Shown here in pieces: positions 8,884 through 17,240 of a stretch of 50,494 bases of DNA. The position numbers and the translations under genes were made by a program. How positions within the stretch are numbered: the first letter of the stretch is position 1; the number at the start of each line of letters is the position of its first letter. The notes under the pieces are model-generated. The model did not search any database, was not told the DNA's origin, and saw only the letters and a program-made list of their open reading frames with translations. Source of the stretch: Terriglobia bacterium (GTDB taxonomy: Bacteria > Acidobacteriota > Polarisedimenticolia > Polarisedimenticolales > JAIQFR01); contig JAIQFR010000021.1 in assembly GCA_020073205.1 (NCBI GenBank), forward strand, positions 1 to 50,494. Reading direction: 5' to 3'.

Positions 8884-10277
8884 CAGCGCGCCTCCCCCCG
8901 GATTCGCAGGATCGCCTCGACGACCTGCTCGAGGCGGACGCCCCGCGAACCCTTGACCACGACCAGGTCCCCCGGGGCAAGCCGGGGTGGCACCGAGCGG
9001 GCGGCGGCGGCCGCGTCCGGCTCGCCCCACGCCTCCGGGATCCGTGCGCGGCGGGCCGCTTCGACGGCCCCCTTCGACCGTGGGCCGACGCCGACGAGCA
9101 GGCGCACGCCGGCCTCGACCGCCCACTCGCCGGCCTCTCGGTGGAACGCGGCCTCGTCCGGCCCGAGCTCCAGCATGTCGCCCATCACGAGGATCTTCCG
9201 GCCCGCGACGGCGGTGCTCCGCATCGTTCCGATCACGGACTCGAGCGCCGCGGGGTTGCTGTTGTACGACTCGTCCACCAGGAACGCGCCGCCGGCGAGC
9301 CGGTGGACCTTCCCGCGTCCGGGCGCCGGCTCCATCTCGGACATCGCGGCCGACGCCTCGTCCAGATCCTGGCCGGCGGCCACGACGCCCGCCAGCGCAG
9401 CGAGCGCGTCGAGCGCGGCGTGGGCGCCGCCGAGGCGGAGGACGAGCGAGCGGCTCCGATCTCCGTGCCGGAAGGTGAGCGCGGCCCCCGGGACGAACCG
9501 GTCCTCGACCGCTTGGAGCGCGACGTCCGCGCCCGGATCGCGGCCGTACGTCAACCGCGCCCCGGCGTGCCGCGCGGCCTGGACGCGACACCTCTCGTCG
9601 TCGAGATTCACCACCGCCACCGACTCGGGCCGGAGAAGGGCGTACAGTTCTCCCTTCGCGGCGGCGATCCCGTCCACCGACTCGAAGAATTCGAGGTGCG
9701 CCGGGCGGACGTTGGTCACGAGGGCCACGTCGGGGTCGGCGATCCGGGTCAGCGCGGCAATTTCCCCCGGCGCGCTCATGCCCATCTCGATCACCGCCCA
9801 TTCCGCATCTCCGGGGCACTCGAGCAGGCTCAGCGGGACTCCCAGGTGGTTATTGAGGTTCCCCCGCGTTCGGTAGACCCGCCGTGACGCGCCGAGCCCC
9901 GCCGCCAACAGGTCCTTGGTCGTGGTCTTCCCGGCGCTGCCGGTGACGGCGGCCACGCGAAGCCCGGGGCGCCGCCGGGCGGCGGCGCCGCAACGCGCCA
10001 GGGCAAGGACGGGATCGTCCACGCGGAGCAGCGCGGGGGGCGCGGGCTCGTCGGCCGGAGGCTCCTCCCGCACCACCGCCGCCACGGCGCCGGCCCTCGC
10101 GGCGGCGGGAAGGAACGCGTGCCCGTCCGCACGTGCTCCGCGCAGCGCGAAGAACACGGCTCCCGCCTTGAGCGTTCTCGTGTCGATGGAGTACGAGTCG
10201 GCCCGCGTCTCGGCGTTGCCGCGGACCAGGACCGCGCCGGCGGCGGCCGCGAGCTCTCCGAGCCTAAGCTCCGGCAC
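8883..10277 (-). CDS. murF: UDP-N-acetylmuramoyl-tripeptide--D-alanyl-D-alanine ligase MurF
   Basis: MurF adds the D-Ala-D-Ala dipeptide, completing the UDP-MurNAc-pentapeptide. The 464-residue product begins at a GTG (VPELRLGELAAAAG). It shows the N-terminal segment YSIDTRTLKAGAVFFALRG, the ATP loop AVTGSAGKTTTKDLLAAGL, NHLGVPLSLL, VTNVRPAHLEFF and DESYNSNPAALESVI, then MGDMLELGPDEAAFHRE. GTG at 10277 is preferred because it follows a GGGGGAG ribosome site and matches the family N terminus. An ATG-start reading further upstream would add 24 non-homologous residues inside murE. It overlaps murE by 14 bases. Confidence 0.95.
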   Translation of the reverse strand: MPELRLGELAAAAGAVLVRGNAETRADSYSIDTRTLKAGAVFFALRGARADGHAFLPAAARAGAVAAVVREEPPADEPAPPALLRVDDPVLALARCGAAARRRPGLRVAAVTGSAGKTTTKDLLAAGLGASRRVYRTRGNLNNHLGVPLSLLECPGDAEWAVIEMGMSAPGEIAALTRIADPDVALVTNVRPAHLEFFESVDGIAAAKGELYALLRPESVAVVNLDDERCRVQAARHAGARLTYGRDPGADVALQAVEDRFVPGAALTFRHGDRSRSLVLRLGGAHAALDALAALAGVVAAGQDLDEASAAMSEMEPAPGRGKVHRLAGGAFLVDESYNSNPAALESVIGTMRSTAVAGRKILVMGDMLELGPDEAAFHREAGEWAVEAGVRLLVGVGPRSKGAVEAARRARIPEAWGEPDAAAAARSVPPRLAPGDLVVVKGSRGVRLEQVVEAILRIRGEAR

Positions 10278-11781
10278 GGAGGTCTCCCCCCCAGCCGCAC
10301 GCCGCAAGTGCCTGACGGGCCACCTCGCGGTCGTCCAGGTGCACCACATGGTCGCCGAAGGTCTGCGTCGACTCGTGACCCTTCCCGGCGATCACCACCG
10401 CGTCCCCGGGACGCGCCGACGACACCGCCACCGCGACCGCCTCGGGCCGGCTCGGAATCGTGCGGCACCGCGCCGCGCCGCCCGCTACCGACGAGACTCC
10501 CGCCTCGACTTCCCGGAGGATCGCCAACGGATCCTCGCTTCGAGGGTTGTCGGAGGTCAGGAAGACGAGGTCCGCGCGCTCGGCGGCCACGCGTCCCATC
10601 GCGGGGCGCTTTCCGCGGTCGCGCTCGCCGCCGCACCCGAACACGAGAAGCGTTCGCCCTTCGACGAGATTCCTCAGGGCGTCCATGAGGCTCTCGAGAG
10701 CCTGCTCCGTGTGGGCGAAGTCGACGATCACGGTGAACGGCTGCCCTGCGTTCACGCGCTCCATTCGGCCGGGGATGCTCTCGAGCGCGCGGATCCCATC
10801 TCCGATCGCGGCGGACGGAAGACCTGCGGCGAGGGCACACGCCGCGGCCGCCGCGACGTTGTCCAAGTTGAAGCGTCCGAGGAGCTTCGTCCGGACAGGG
10901 AGGCGCGCGCCGCCGAACTCGAGCACCGCCTCGGATCCTGCGAGGACGCAAGACTCGTCGCGGAGCCGGACCGTGGACTTCTCCGAGCGCCCGAACGTGC
11001 TCACGGCCGCACAGGTCCGCGCGGCGAGCACTGCGCCGCGTGGGTCGTCGGCGGGGAGCACGGCCGCCTGGTCAGGGGCGAGGCCCTCGAACAACCTGGC
11101 CTTCGCCTCGAAGTAGGCCTCCCTGTCGCCGTGGAAGTCCAGGTGGTCCTGTCCCAGGTTCAGGAACGCGGCGACCGCGAACCGGGCTCCCTCGACCCGC
11201 CCGAGGGCCAGCGCGTGGGAGGACACCTCGAGTGCGACCAGGGCGACTCCCGCATCGCGCATCTCCGCCAGGAGCGCGAAGAGGTCGGGTGCCTCGGGGG
11301 TGGTGCGGGAAGCGGGGATCTCCGAGCCGCCGAACGCGAAGCCGACGGTACCGATCCTGCCGGGCTTCAGCCCCGCCGCCAATGCGATGGACTCCACGAG
11401 GTACGACACCGTGGTCTTGCCGTTGGTCCCGGTGATCCCGACGAGTGACAGCGCCTCGTCCGGCCGCCCGAACCAGTCGCGCGCCAGGAGCCCGGCCGCC
11501 CGCCTCGCGTCCTCGACGCGGACCCACGCGATCCCCTCGTCGAGCGCGCTGGGGCGTGGTGACGACGACACGATCGACGACGCGCCTCGCCCTACAGCGT
11601 CCGGTACGAAGACGACGCCGTCGATCCGGAAGCCGCGCAGCGCGAAAAACAGGTTTCCGGGAAGCACGCGGCGGGAGTCGAGGCTCACGCCGGTGATCGT
11701 GGGGTCGGCGGCGACGGGATCGATCGGCCGCACACCGGCCCGCCGGAGGAGGTCCGACAGCGGCCGCGGCGCGGCGCTCAT
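10264..11781 (-). CDS. murE: UDP-N-acetylmuramyl-tripeptide synthetase MurE (meso-DAP type)
   Basis: MurE adds the third residue of the stem peptide. The 505-residue product contains ITGVSLDSRRVLPGNLFFAL, the ATP loop GITGTNGKTTVSYLVESIA, ASRTTPEAPDLF, the EVSSHAL motif, NLGQDHLDFHGD and FAHTEQALESLMDAL. The signature DNPRSEDP is present; DNPR at this site is the known marker for enzymes adding meso-diaminopimelate rather than lysine, so a Gram-negative-type stem peptide is inferred. The ATG at 11781 overlaps the ftsI stop as ATGA. The C terminus overlaps murF by 14 bases. Confidence 0.96.
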   Translation of the reverse strand: MSAAPRPLSDLLRRAGVRPIDPVAADPTITGVSLDSRRVLPGNLFFALRGFRIDGVVFVPDAVGRGASSIVSSSPRPSALDEGIAWVRVEDARRAAGLLARDWFGRPDEALSLVGITGTNGKTTVSYLVESIALAAGLKPGRIGTVGFAFGGSEIPASRTTPEAPDLFALLAEMRDAGVALVALEVSSHALALGRVEGARFAVAAFLNLGQDHLDFHGDREAYFEAKARLFEGLAPDQAAVLPADDPRGAVLAARTCAAVSTFGRSEKSTVRLRDESCVLAGSEAVLEFGGARLPVRTKLLGRFNLDNVAAAAACALAAGLPSAAIGDGIRALESIPGRMERVNAGQPFTVIVDFAHTEQALESLMDALRNLVEGRTLLVFGCGGERDRGKRPAMGRVAAERADLVFLTSDNPRSEDPLAILREVEAGVSSVAGGAARCRTIPSRPEAVAVAVSSARPGDAVVIAGKGHESTQTFGDHVVHLDDREVARQALAACGWGGDLRAGA

Positions 11782-13859
11782 CGTGTCCTCCTCCGCGCCG
11801 CGACGCGGGCCACGGCGGCGAGAGGCTTCCGGGGGTGAGCGGGCGAGACGGCCGCCGCCGGCACCGCCGATGGGTCCTCGGGCGCGCCGAGCCGGATCGC
11901 GCAGGCTCCGCCCCCGGGGAGTGGGGAGCCCGGCGCCGGAGTCTGATCCACGACCGCGCCGCTCCCCGCTACGCTCGCGCTGTAGCCCCTGTCGGTGAGC
12001 GCGACCACCGCTTCGCGGAGGCTCAGCCCCCGGAGGTCCGGCACTTGGCCGGGCCCCGTGACGACCGGCCCTTCCATCATGACCTCGCCGCCATCTCCCG
12101 AGGGGGCCGGCTTCCTGCGAGCGGCCCACGCGTCCGGCGCGGGGGCCGTCTCGCGGGCGGGAGGCAGCGGGTCCTCGTCCGGCGGGACGCGAAGGTACGC
12201 GAGGGCATCCGCCATGATCCGGCCGAAGGCCGGCGCGGCGACCTGTCCGCCGTAGTAGGCCCCGCCGCTCGGCGAGTCGAGCACGAGGACGCCCGCGAGG
12301 CGCGGCGAGTCCACCGGCCCGAATCCAGCGAACGACGCGACGAACTGGGAGTGGGAGTATCCCTGGCCGGGCACGACCTTCTGGGCGGTCCCGGTCTTGC
12401 CCGCGAGGCGATATCCCGGCACCGCCGCCTTCGTGCCGGTGCCGCGCGCGACGACCCCCTCGAGGATTCCGGTCATCGTGCGAGCCGTGCGCTCGGAGAC
12501 CGCGCGCACGGGCTCGGGGGCGGGGGCGGGATCGAAGCGTCCGGATGCGTCGCGGGTGCCCAGGACGACGCGGGGAGGGACCCGGACACCGCCGTTCGCC
12601 ACCGTGGCCATCGCCGATGCGACTTGCAGCGCGGTCACCGCGATTTCCTGGCCCATGGAAATCGAGGCGGGGGACAGCACGGACCAGCGCGAGAGCGGCG
12701 TGATCTGTCCCGACCGCTCGCCGGGGAGCTCGATCCCGGTGCGGCGACCGAACCCGAACTTCCGGATCGACTCGTCGAAGCGCTCACGAGGGATCGTCCT
12801 GCCGACCTTGATGATTCCCACGTTGCTGGATTTCTCGAGGATCTGCCGCACGGAGAGGACGCCGTAGGGATGGTGGTCGCGGATCCTGAACCCCGCGATG
12901 GAGATGCTCCCGTTCTGGCAGTCGAAGAGCTGCTCCGGAGCGACCGTCCCGAGCTCCAGCGCCGTGGCCGCGGTGATGACCTTGAACGTCGAACCGGGTT
13001 CGTACTGGTCGACCACCGCGCGGTTGCGGCGTCCTTCGGGGGTCGCTTCGCCGTAGCGGTTGGCGTCTGCGGTGGGGCGGTTCGCCATCGCGAGCACCTG
13101 CCCCGTCGCGGGATCCAAGAGAATCGCGGCGGCTGCGCGCGAGCCGCTCTCGACCCATGCGCGCTCGAGCTCCCGCTCGACCACGTGCTGGAGGTCGAGA
13201 TCCAGGGTGAGCACCACGTCGCGCGGTGGCTTCGACGCGGGCTGAACGAGCTGGAGCACCGTCCCGCCGCGGCCATCCCGCACGGCGAGGTAGTGGGAAG
13301 AATCCCCCTGAAGGTCGTCGTCGAACCGCCGCTCGATCCCCTCGACCCCGTGCTGGTCGATGTTGGCGTTGCCCACCGCGTGCACGGCGAGCTGGCCCTG
13401 CGGGTAGAACCGCTTCCCCTCGGTCTCGAACCCGAACGGCTGCCCTTTCCCGAGCGGCAGGCCGAGCGACTGCACCGCCCTGGCCATACTCGGGTCCATG
13501 CGGCGCCTGAGCCAGACGAACGGCTGGTCCGACCGGAGGCGCTCGAGGATGCGCGCCTCGGGAACGTCGATGGCTCCCGCGAGGAGCCGGGCGGCTCGGG
13601 CCGGGTCCGGGACGCGCGAGGGATGCGCGAACAGCGACGAGGTCGCCACGCTCACCGCGATCTCTCGGCCGGCGCGATCCAGCACCGCCCCGCGCTCACC
13701 GCCGATCTCCACGGTCTGCTCGTGCTGGCGCCGCGCCTGCGCCTTCATCTCGTCGGAGCGGACCACCTGCAGCTCGACGAGGCGCGAGGCGATGGCGAGA
13801 GCGAGAATCCCCACGGCCACGGCGAACGATGCAACGCGGAATCGGGCCAAAGGCTCCAT
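11778..13859 (-). CDS. ftsI: Septal transpeptidase FtsI/PBP3 with C-terminal PASTA domain
   Basis: FtsI is the class B penicillin-binding protein that cross-links septal peptidoglycan with FtsW. The 693-residue product has one N-terminal membrane anchor (about residues 9-31), the PBP dimerisation region with GERGAVLDRAGREIAVS, and a transpeptidase domain. Its active-site motifs are SxxK in EPGSTFK (Ser290, Lys293), SxN in EKSSNVGIIK (about 344-346) and KTG in LAGKTGTAQKV. After the catalytic domain comes a Pro/Ala linker and one PASTA-like domain at roughly residues 615-680 (VPDLRGLSLREAVVAL, then VVDQTPAPGSPL). PASTA domains in other proteins bind peptidoglycan fragments or beta-lactams. It lies 36 bases after ftsL. 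Confidence 0.95.
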   Translation of the reverse strand: MEPLARFRVASFAVAVGILALAIASRLVELQVVRSDEMKAQARRQHEQTVEIGGERGAVLDRAGREIAVSVATSSLFAHPSRVPDPARAARLLAGAIDVPEARILERLRSDQPFVWLRRRMDPSMARAVQSLGLPLGKGQPFGFETEGKRFYPQGQLAVHAVGNANIDQHGVEGIERRFDDDLQGDSSHYLAVRDGRGGTVLQLVQPASKPPRDVVLTLDLDLQHVVERELERAWVESGSRAAAAILLDPATGQVLAMANRPTADANRYGEATPEGRRNRAVVDQYEPGSTFKVITAATALELGTVAPEQLFDCQNGSISIAGFRIRDHHPYGVLSVRQILEKSSNVGIIKVGRTIPRERFDESIRKFGFGRRTGIELPGERSGQITPLSRWSVLSPASISMGQEIAVTALQVASAMATVANGGVRVPPRVVLGTRDASGRFDPAPAPEPVRAVSERTARTMTGILEGVVARGTGTKAAVPGYRLAGKTGTAQKVVPGQGYSHSQFVASFAGFGPVDSPRLAGVLVLDSPSGGAYYGGQVAAPAFGRIMADALAYLRVPPDEDPLPPARETAPAPDAWAARRKPAPSGDGGEVMMEGPVVTGPGQVPDLRGLSLREAVVALTDRGYSASVAGSGAVVDQTPAPGSPLPGGGACAIRLGAPEDPSAVPAAAVSPAHPRKPLAAVARVAARRRTR

Positions 13860-13895
13860 CGAGACTCTCGATCCGCCGCGCGCGCCGAACGCCGC

Positions 13896-14297
13896 TCAGC
13901 GCGCGGCCGGGAATTCGCCTGGGGCGCGGGGCGCCGCGCTCCCACGGCCAGGGGCCGACGACCGGACGACCACGATCTGATGAGGCGTGGGATGCACGAG
14001 CCCGAGCTCGTCCAGCGCACGCCCCTCGACACGGGGAAGCGCCTCGAGGGTCGCCCTCTCGATCCTGAGGCGACGCTCCGTCTCCTCAAGGCGTTCGCGC
14101 CGTCCTCGCAGCTCCTCGATCCGGTAACGCGTCTCGACGAACTGCATCTGCTGGATCAGGTACGCCGCGACGGGGGTCGCGGCCGCCGCGACGCCGAGGA
14201 GCAGCAGCATCACCCATCGCAACCGTCGCGGGTCGCGCTCGCGGACCACCATGACGTTCCGCCAGTGTCGGCGTTCGGCCTGTGCCGAAGTCGGCAT
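13896..14297 (-). CDS. ftsL: FtsL-like divisome protein
   Basis: This is a 133-residue bitopic protein in the ftsL position, between rsmH and ftsI. The start MPTSAQAERRHWRN at 14297 overlaps the rsmH stop by one base (TGATG). It has a short basic head, one membrane segment around residues 31-52 (WVMLLLLGVAAAATPVAAYL), then a coiled-coil-like stretch rich in Glu, Arg and Leu (RIEELRGRRERLEETERRLR), and the segment RALDELGLVHPTPHQIVVV, which matches the end of FtsL-type periplasmic domains. Sequence identity in this family is too low to assign from sequence alone, so the call rests on topology and gene order. Confidence 0.82.
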   Translation of the reverse strand: MPTSAQAERRHWRNVMVVRERDPRRLRWVMLLLLGVAAAATPVAAYLIQQMQFVETRYRIEELRGRRERLEETERRLRIERATLEALPRVEGRALDELGLVHPTPHQIVVVRSSAPGRGSAAPRAPGEFPAAR

Positions 14298-15271
14298 CAG
14301 AGCCTCTCCGCGGCGCGGAGCCGCGCGCTGCGCGAGCGGGGATTCGACTCGATCTCCTCGGGCGACGGGGTGACGGGGCGCGTGGTGAGGATCCGCACCA
14401 GGTTCTCCCGGCCGCAGCCGCATACCGGCATACCGGGGGGACAGATGCACCGCTCCGCCATGGCGCGAAACGCGGTCTTGATCGCCCGGTCCTCGAGCGA
14501 ATGGAACGAGATGATCGCGAGACGCCCACCGCGTCTCAGGAGCGAGACGGCATCGCCCGCGAGCTTCTCGAGCCCCTCGACCTCCCGGTTCACGGCGATC
14601 CGAAGCGCCTGGAATGTCCGGGTCGCCGGATGGATCCGGTAGCGCCGCGCGGCGCCGCCGGCGGCGCGCTCCACCACCTCGGAGAGCTGGCGCGTTCTGA
14701 GGAAAGGCCGCCGCGACCGCTCGCGGACGACCGCGCGGGCAATCGGCCCCGCGAACCTCTCCTCACCGAAGGTCTTCAAGATCTCCTTGATCTCTCCCTC
14801 GGTGAGCGAGGCCAAGAGGTCGGCGGCCGAAGGGCCCGAGGACGGGTCCATCCGCATATCCAGGGGCCCGTCGACCCTGAACGAGAAGCCGCGGCGCGGG
14901 TCATCGAGCTGGAGCGATGAGATGCCGAGGTCGGCGAGGATAGCTTCCACGGCGTAGACCCCCGCACCATGCAGCAGCGCGACGAGATCCCGATAGTCCC
15001 CTCGGAGCGCGGCGAACCGGTCGCCGAACCTGCGGAGCCGCGCGCTGGCGTGAACGATCGCCTCGGGATCCCTGTCGATGCCGAGGACCCGTCCCTCGGG
15101 CCCGACGGCCTCGATCAGGCGCTCCGCGTGACCTCCCGACCCGAGGGTGAGGTCCACTACCGTCGCACCGCGGGGGGGGGCGAGTAGGGAAAGCGTCTCA
15201 GCGACGAGCACGGGACGGTGCGGCACCTGCAACGGTCCCACGTTCTCCCCGAGGCGCGCGCTCGACAGCAT
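14297..15271 (-). CDS. rsmH: 16S rRNA (cytosine(1402)-N(4))-methyltransferase RsmH
   Basis: RsmH (MraW) methylates N4 of C1402 in the decoding centre of 16S rRNA, using S-adenosylmethionine. The 324-residue product contains the N-terminal HRPVLVAETLSLL, the SAM-binding loop TVVDLTLGSGGHAERLIEA, VLGIDRDPEAI, GISSLQLDDPRRGFSFRVDG with PLDMRMDPSSG, and the C-terminal IISFHSLEDRAIKTAFR. The far C terminus has a C-x-C-x-P-G-x-P-x-C-x-C stretch typical of the family. ATG at 15271 is used; a GTG at 15226 just before PHRPVL is possible. It lies 21 bases downstream of mraZ. Confidence 0.95.
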   Translation of the reverse strand: MLSSARLGENVGPLQVPHRPVLVAETLSLLAPPRGATVVDLTLGSGGHAERLIEAVGPEGRVLGIDRDPEAIVHASARLRRFGDRFAALRGDYRDLVALLHGAGVYAVEAILADLGISSLQLDDPRRGFSFRVDGPLDMRMDPSSGPSAADLLASLTEGEIKEILKTFGEERFAGPIARAVVRERSRRPFLRTRQLSEVVERAAGGAARRYRIHPATRTFQALRIAVNREVEGLEKLAGDAVSLLRRGGRLAIISFHSLEDRAIKTAFRAMAERCICPPGMPVCGCGRENLVRILTTRPVTPSPEEIESNPRSRSARLRAAERL

Positions 15272-15292
15272 GGGTCAGACCCCGCCCCCCGC

Positions 15293-15733
15293 TCAAATCC
15301 CCAAGCCCGCGAGCGTCGCGAGGTCGGTGTCCGTGAGCGGGTCGCCCGCAAGCCGCTCCTCGAACGAGGAGCGGTTCCAGACCTCGAGGAAATCCTGCTG
15401 CCCCAACACGGCGACCTCGCCGTGTATGCCCGCCCTCTCGCGCAGGAGCGGGTGGATCAGGAGTCGTCCCTGGCCGTCCATGACCGCGCATTGCCCAAAG
15501 TAGTTCACGGAATTCTTGAAACGGGTCACCGCGGGCTCGAGCGACGAAACCCGCGAGAGCTTCTCCTCGATCCGCGACCAGACCTCCATCGGGTAGATGC
15601 GGACGTTCTCGCCGCGGAGGCTCGTCACGAAGAACTCGACCCCGTACTTCGGCTCGATCGCCGCGCGGAATTGCGCAGGCATTTTGAGCCGGCCCTTCTG
15701 GTCCACCTTTGCGATCGAGTTCCCGCGCAGCAT
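15293..15733 (-). CDS. mraZ: Transcriptional regulator MraZ
   Basis: MraZ is an AbrB-fold, ring-forming DNA-binding protein that in E. coli represses its own dcw operon by binding spaced repeats in the promoter region. The 146-residue product has the two tandem SpoVT/AbrB-like repeats: one around NSIAKVDQKGRLKMPAQFR and one around QCAVMDGQGRLLIHPLLRE. The start at 15733 follows a GGAG at 7 bases. It is the first gene of the cluster, with a leader of roughly 150 bases that contains three GTGG repeats (see the operator entry), so autoregulation is likely here too. Confidence 0.94.
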   Translation of the reverse strand: MLRGNSIAKVDQKGRLKMPAQFRAAIEPKYGVEFFVTSLRGENVRIYPMEVWSRIEEKLSRVSSLEPAVTRFKNSVNYFGQCAVMDGQGRLLIHPLLRERAGIHGEVAVLGQQDFLEVWNRSSFEERLAGDPLTDTDLATLAGLGI

Positions 15734-15859
15734 CGCTCGACTCCATGAGGCGACGTGCTAGGCTTCGGGATGCGATTCCCTCGCTCCGTGGCCGACACGT
15801 CGGGACCTGCCTTGCCTCCTGGTCGTCTATTGAGAAGGGCGGAACAGAGGGTCCGAAGA

Positions 15860-15883
15860 CCACTTTACTCCACTCTTGACCAC
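15860..15883 (-). promoter_or_regulatory. MraZ operator: three GTGG repeats at 10-bp period
   Basis: On the minus strand GTGG occurs at 15883-15880, 15873-15870 and 15863-15860, that is GTGG-N6-GTGG-N6-GTGG. Known MraZ sites are direct repeats of a TGGG/GTGG core at about one-helical-turn spacing. The array starts at about the predicted transcription start and runs into the leader, a position suited to repression. Confidence 0.85.
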
Positions 15884-15889
15884 CGCGAG

Positions 15890-15918
15890 ATAGTAGGGCG
15901 GGAGCTCTTGGCTGTCAA
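15890..15918 (-). promoter_or_regulatory. Sigma-70-type promoter of the dcw cluster
   Basis: On the minus strand TTGACA (15918-15913) is followed by a 17-base spacer and TACTAT (15895-15890). This is a full -35 consensus and a four-of-six -10 at ideal spacing, in a locally AT-richer patch. It points to mraZ, about 155 bases downstream, and abuts the MraZ repeats. Confidence 0.8.
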
Positions 15919-15939
15919 GACGTTTCATTACTTGATGAG

Positions 15940-15969
15940 TTCACCCTTAAGCGAAACTAACACGATAAA
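15940..15969 (+). promoter_or_regulatory. Possible promoter of the PLP-enzyme gene
   Basis: TTCACC (15940-15945), an 18-base spacer and GATAAA (15964-15969) stand 55 bases before the ATG at 16024, in the AT-richer divergent gap with mraZ (15734-16023). Each box matches consensus at four of six bases. No other gene was seen in the gap, which otherwise holds the dcw promoter and MraZ repeats. Confidence 0.35.
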
Positions 15970-16023
15970 TGTAGCGTATCTATCCGCCTTTTGCGTATGT
16001 CGCTCTCGGCCAAGGAGGACCCC

Positions 16024-17184
16024 ATGGATTTCAGGACCCGTTGCGCCCGCGGAACGGGCGTCGTCGACGATGTCGGACACCCGCTCGCGCCTCCGATCGT
16101 GACCGCCTCCACCTTCGCGTTCTCGAGCCAGCAGGAGGTCGAGTCGTATTACACGGGCGGGCGCGGGTGGTTGTACTCGAGGTACGGTAACCCCACGGTC
16201 AGGGCCGCGGAGCGCCTGCTGGCCGAGCTCGAGGGTGCTCAAGAGGCGGCGCTGTTCTCTTCAGGCATGGCGGCGACGTCGACCACCGTGCTGTCGCTCG
16301 TGCGCTCCGGCGAGCGCATCGCGGCGCAGCGGGAGCTCTACGGCGGAACGGCCGGACTGTTCCGCGACGTCCTCCCGAGGTTGGGGATCGAGACGACGTG
16401 GTTTGCGCTCGATGAGATCGCCGGCTTGACACCGGAGGGACTCGAGGGCTGCCGCCTGCTTTGGGTCGAGTCGCCGACGAATCCAGCGCTCAGGATCGTC
16501 GACCTCGATGCGGCCGCGCGGGCCGCCCACGCCGCGGGAGCGCTGGCGGTGGTGGACGGGACCTTCGCGACGCCCGCGCTCCAGCGGCCGCTCGCTCTGG
16601 GCTGCGATGTCGTGGTCCACAGCGGGACCAAGTACCTCGGCGGGCATGGCGACGTCACGGCGGGCGCAGTCGCCGGAAGTCGCGACCTCATGTCGGCGAT
16701 CATGGCGACGCGCCGGTCCCTCGGCGGCACGCTGGACCCTTTCGCCGCGTTCCTGCTGCAGCGAGGGATGCGGACCCTCGCGGTTCGAATGGAATCCCAC
16801 GAACGCGGAGCATCGGCGGTCGCGCGGGCGCTGTCCGGTCACCCCCGGGTTCGCCGGGTGCTCTGGCCGGGACTCGCGGATCACCCGGACCACGCACTGG
16901 CCGGGCGGCAGATGGCTGGCTTCGGGGGCATGGTCACGTTCGAGGTCGAGGGAGGCGCTGCCGGGGCGGAGCGGGTCCACGACCGCCTCCGGCTGTTCGC
17001 GAAGGCGGCGAGCCTCGGCGGCGTCGAGTCGCTGGTCTCGATCCCGGCGAGGATGTCGCACCGCGGGCTCCCCCCGGAGGAACTAGAGCGCGCCGGAGTG
17101 ACTCCCGGCATGCTCCGGCTCTCCGTGGGGCTCGAGTCTCCCGAGGACCTCGTCGCCGACTTGCTCGAGGCCCTCGGAGGCTGA
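16024..17184 (+). CDS. Cys/Met metabolism PLP-dependent enzyme (cystathionine gamma-synthase or gamma-lyase family)
   Basis: The 386-residue product belongs to the gamma-subfamily of PLP enzymes that handle cystathionine, homocysteine and methionine. It shows YSRYGNPTVRAAERLLAELE (the Y-x-R of the neighbouring-subunit phosphate site), FSSGMAATST, the PLP-ring Asp in LAVVDGTFATP (Asp178; most relatives have D-N-T) and the Schiff-base Lys203 in VVHSGTKYLGGHGD. The C-terminal part has GVESLVSIPARMSHRG and RLSVGLESPEDLVADL. The start at 16024 follows AAGGAGG by 5 bases, so a longer reading from 15991 is rejected. Whether it is a synthase (metB), cystathionine gamma-lyase or methionine gamma-lyase cannot be decided from these motifs. 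Confidence 0.88.
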   Translation: MDFRTRCARGTGVVDDVGHPLAPPIVTASTFAFSSQQEVESYYTGGRGWLYSRYGNPTVRAAERLLAELEGAQEAALFSSGMAATSTTVLSLVRSGERIAAQRELYGGTAGLFRDVLPRLGIETTWFALDEIAGLTPEGLEGCRLLWVESPTNPALRIVDLDAAARAAHAAGALAVVDGTFATPALQRPLALGCDVVVHSGTKYLGGHGDVTAGAVAGSRDLMSAIMATRRSLGGTLDPFAAFLLQRGMRTLAVRMESHERGASAVARALSGHPRVRRVLWPGLADHPDHALAGRQMAGFGGMVTFEVEGGAAGAERVHDRLRLFAKAASLGGVESLVSIPARMSHRGLPPEELERAGVTPGMLRLSVGLESPEDLVADLLEALGG

Positions 17185-17240
17185 CTCCCGCAGTAGCGAC
17201 GCCCCGGAGCCCAGGTCCTTCGATCCGAGACACGACCGCT

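Noticed and set aside
6320-9876. Long plus-strand open frames opposite ftsW, murD, mraY and murF
   Set aside because: These are shadow frames of clearly conserved genes, with biased composition and no ribosome site.
11835-14642. Very long open frame on the plus strand opposite ftsI, ftsL and rsmH
   Set aside because: It is a mirror of conserved minus-strand genes in GC-rich DNA, with Arg/Gly/Asp-rich low-complexity sequence and no recognisable domain.
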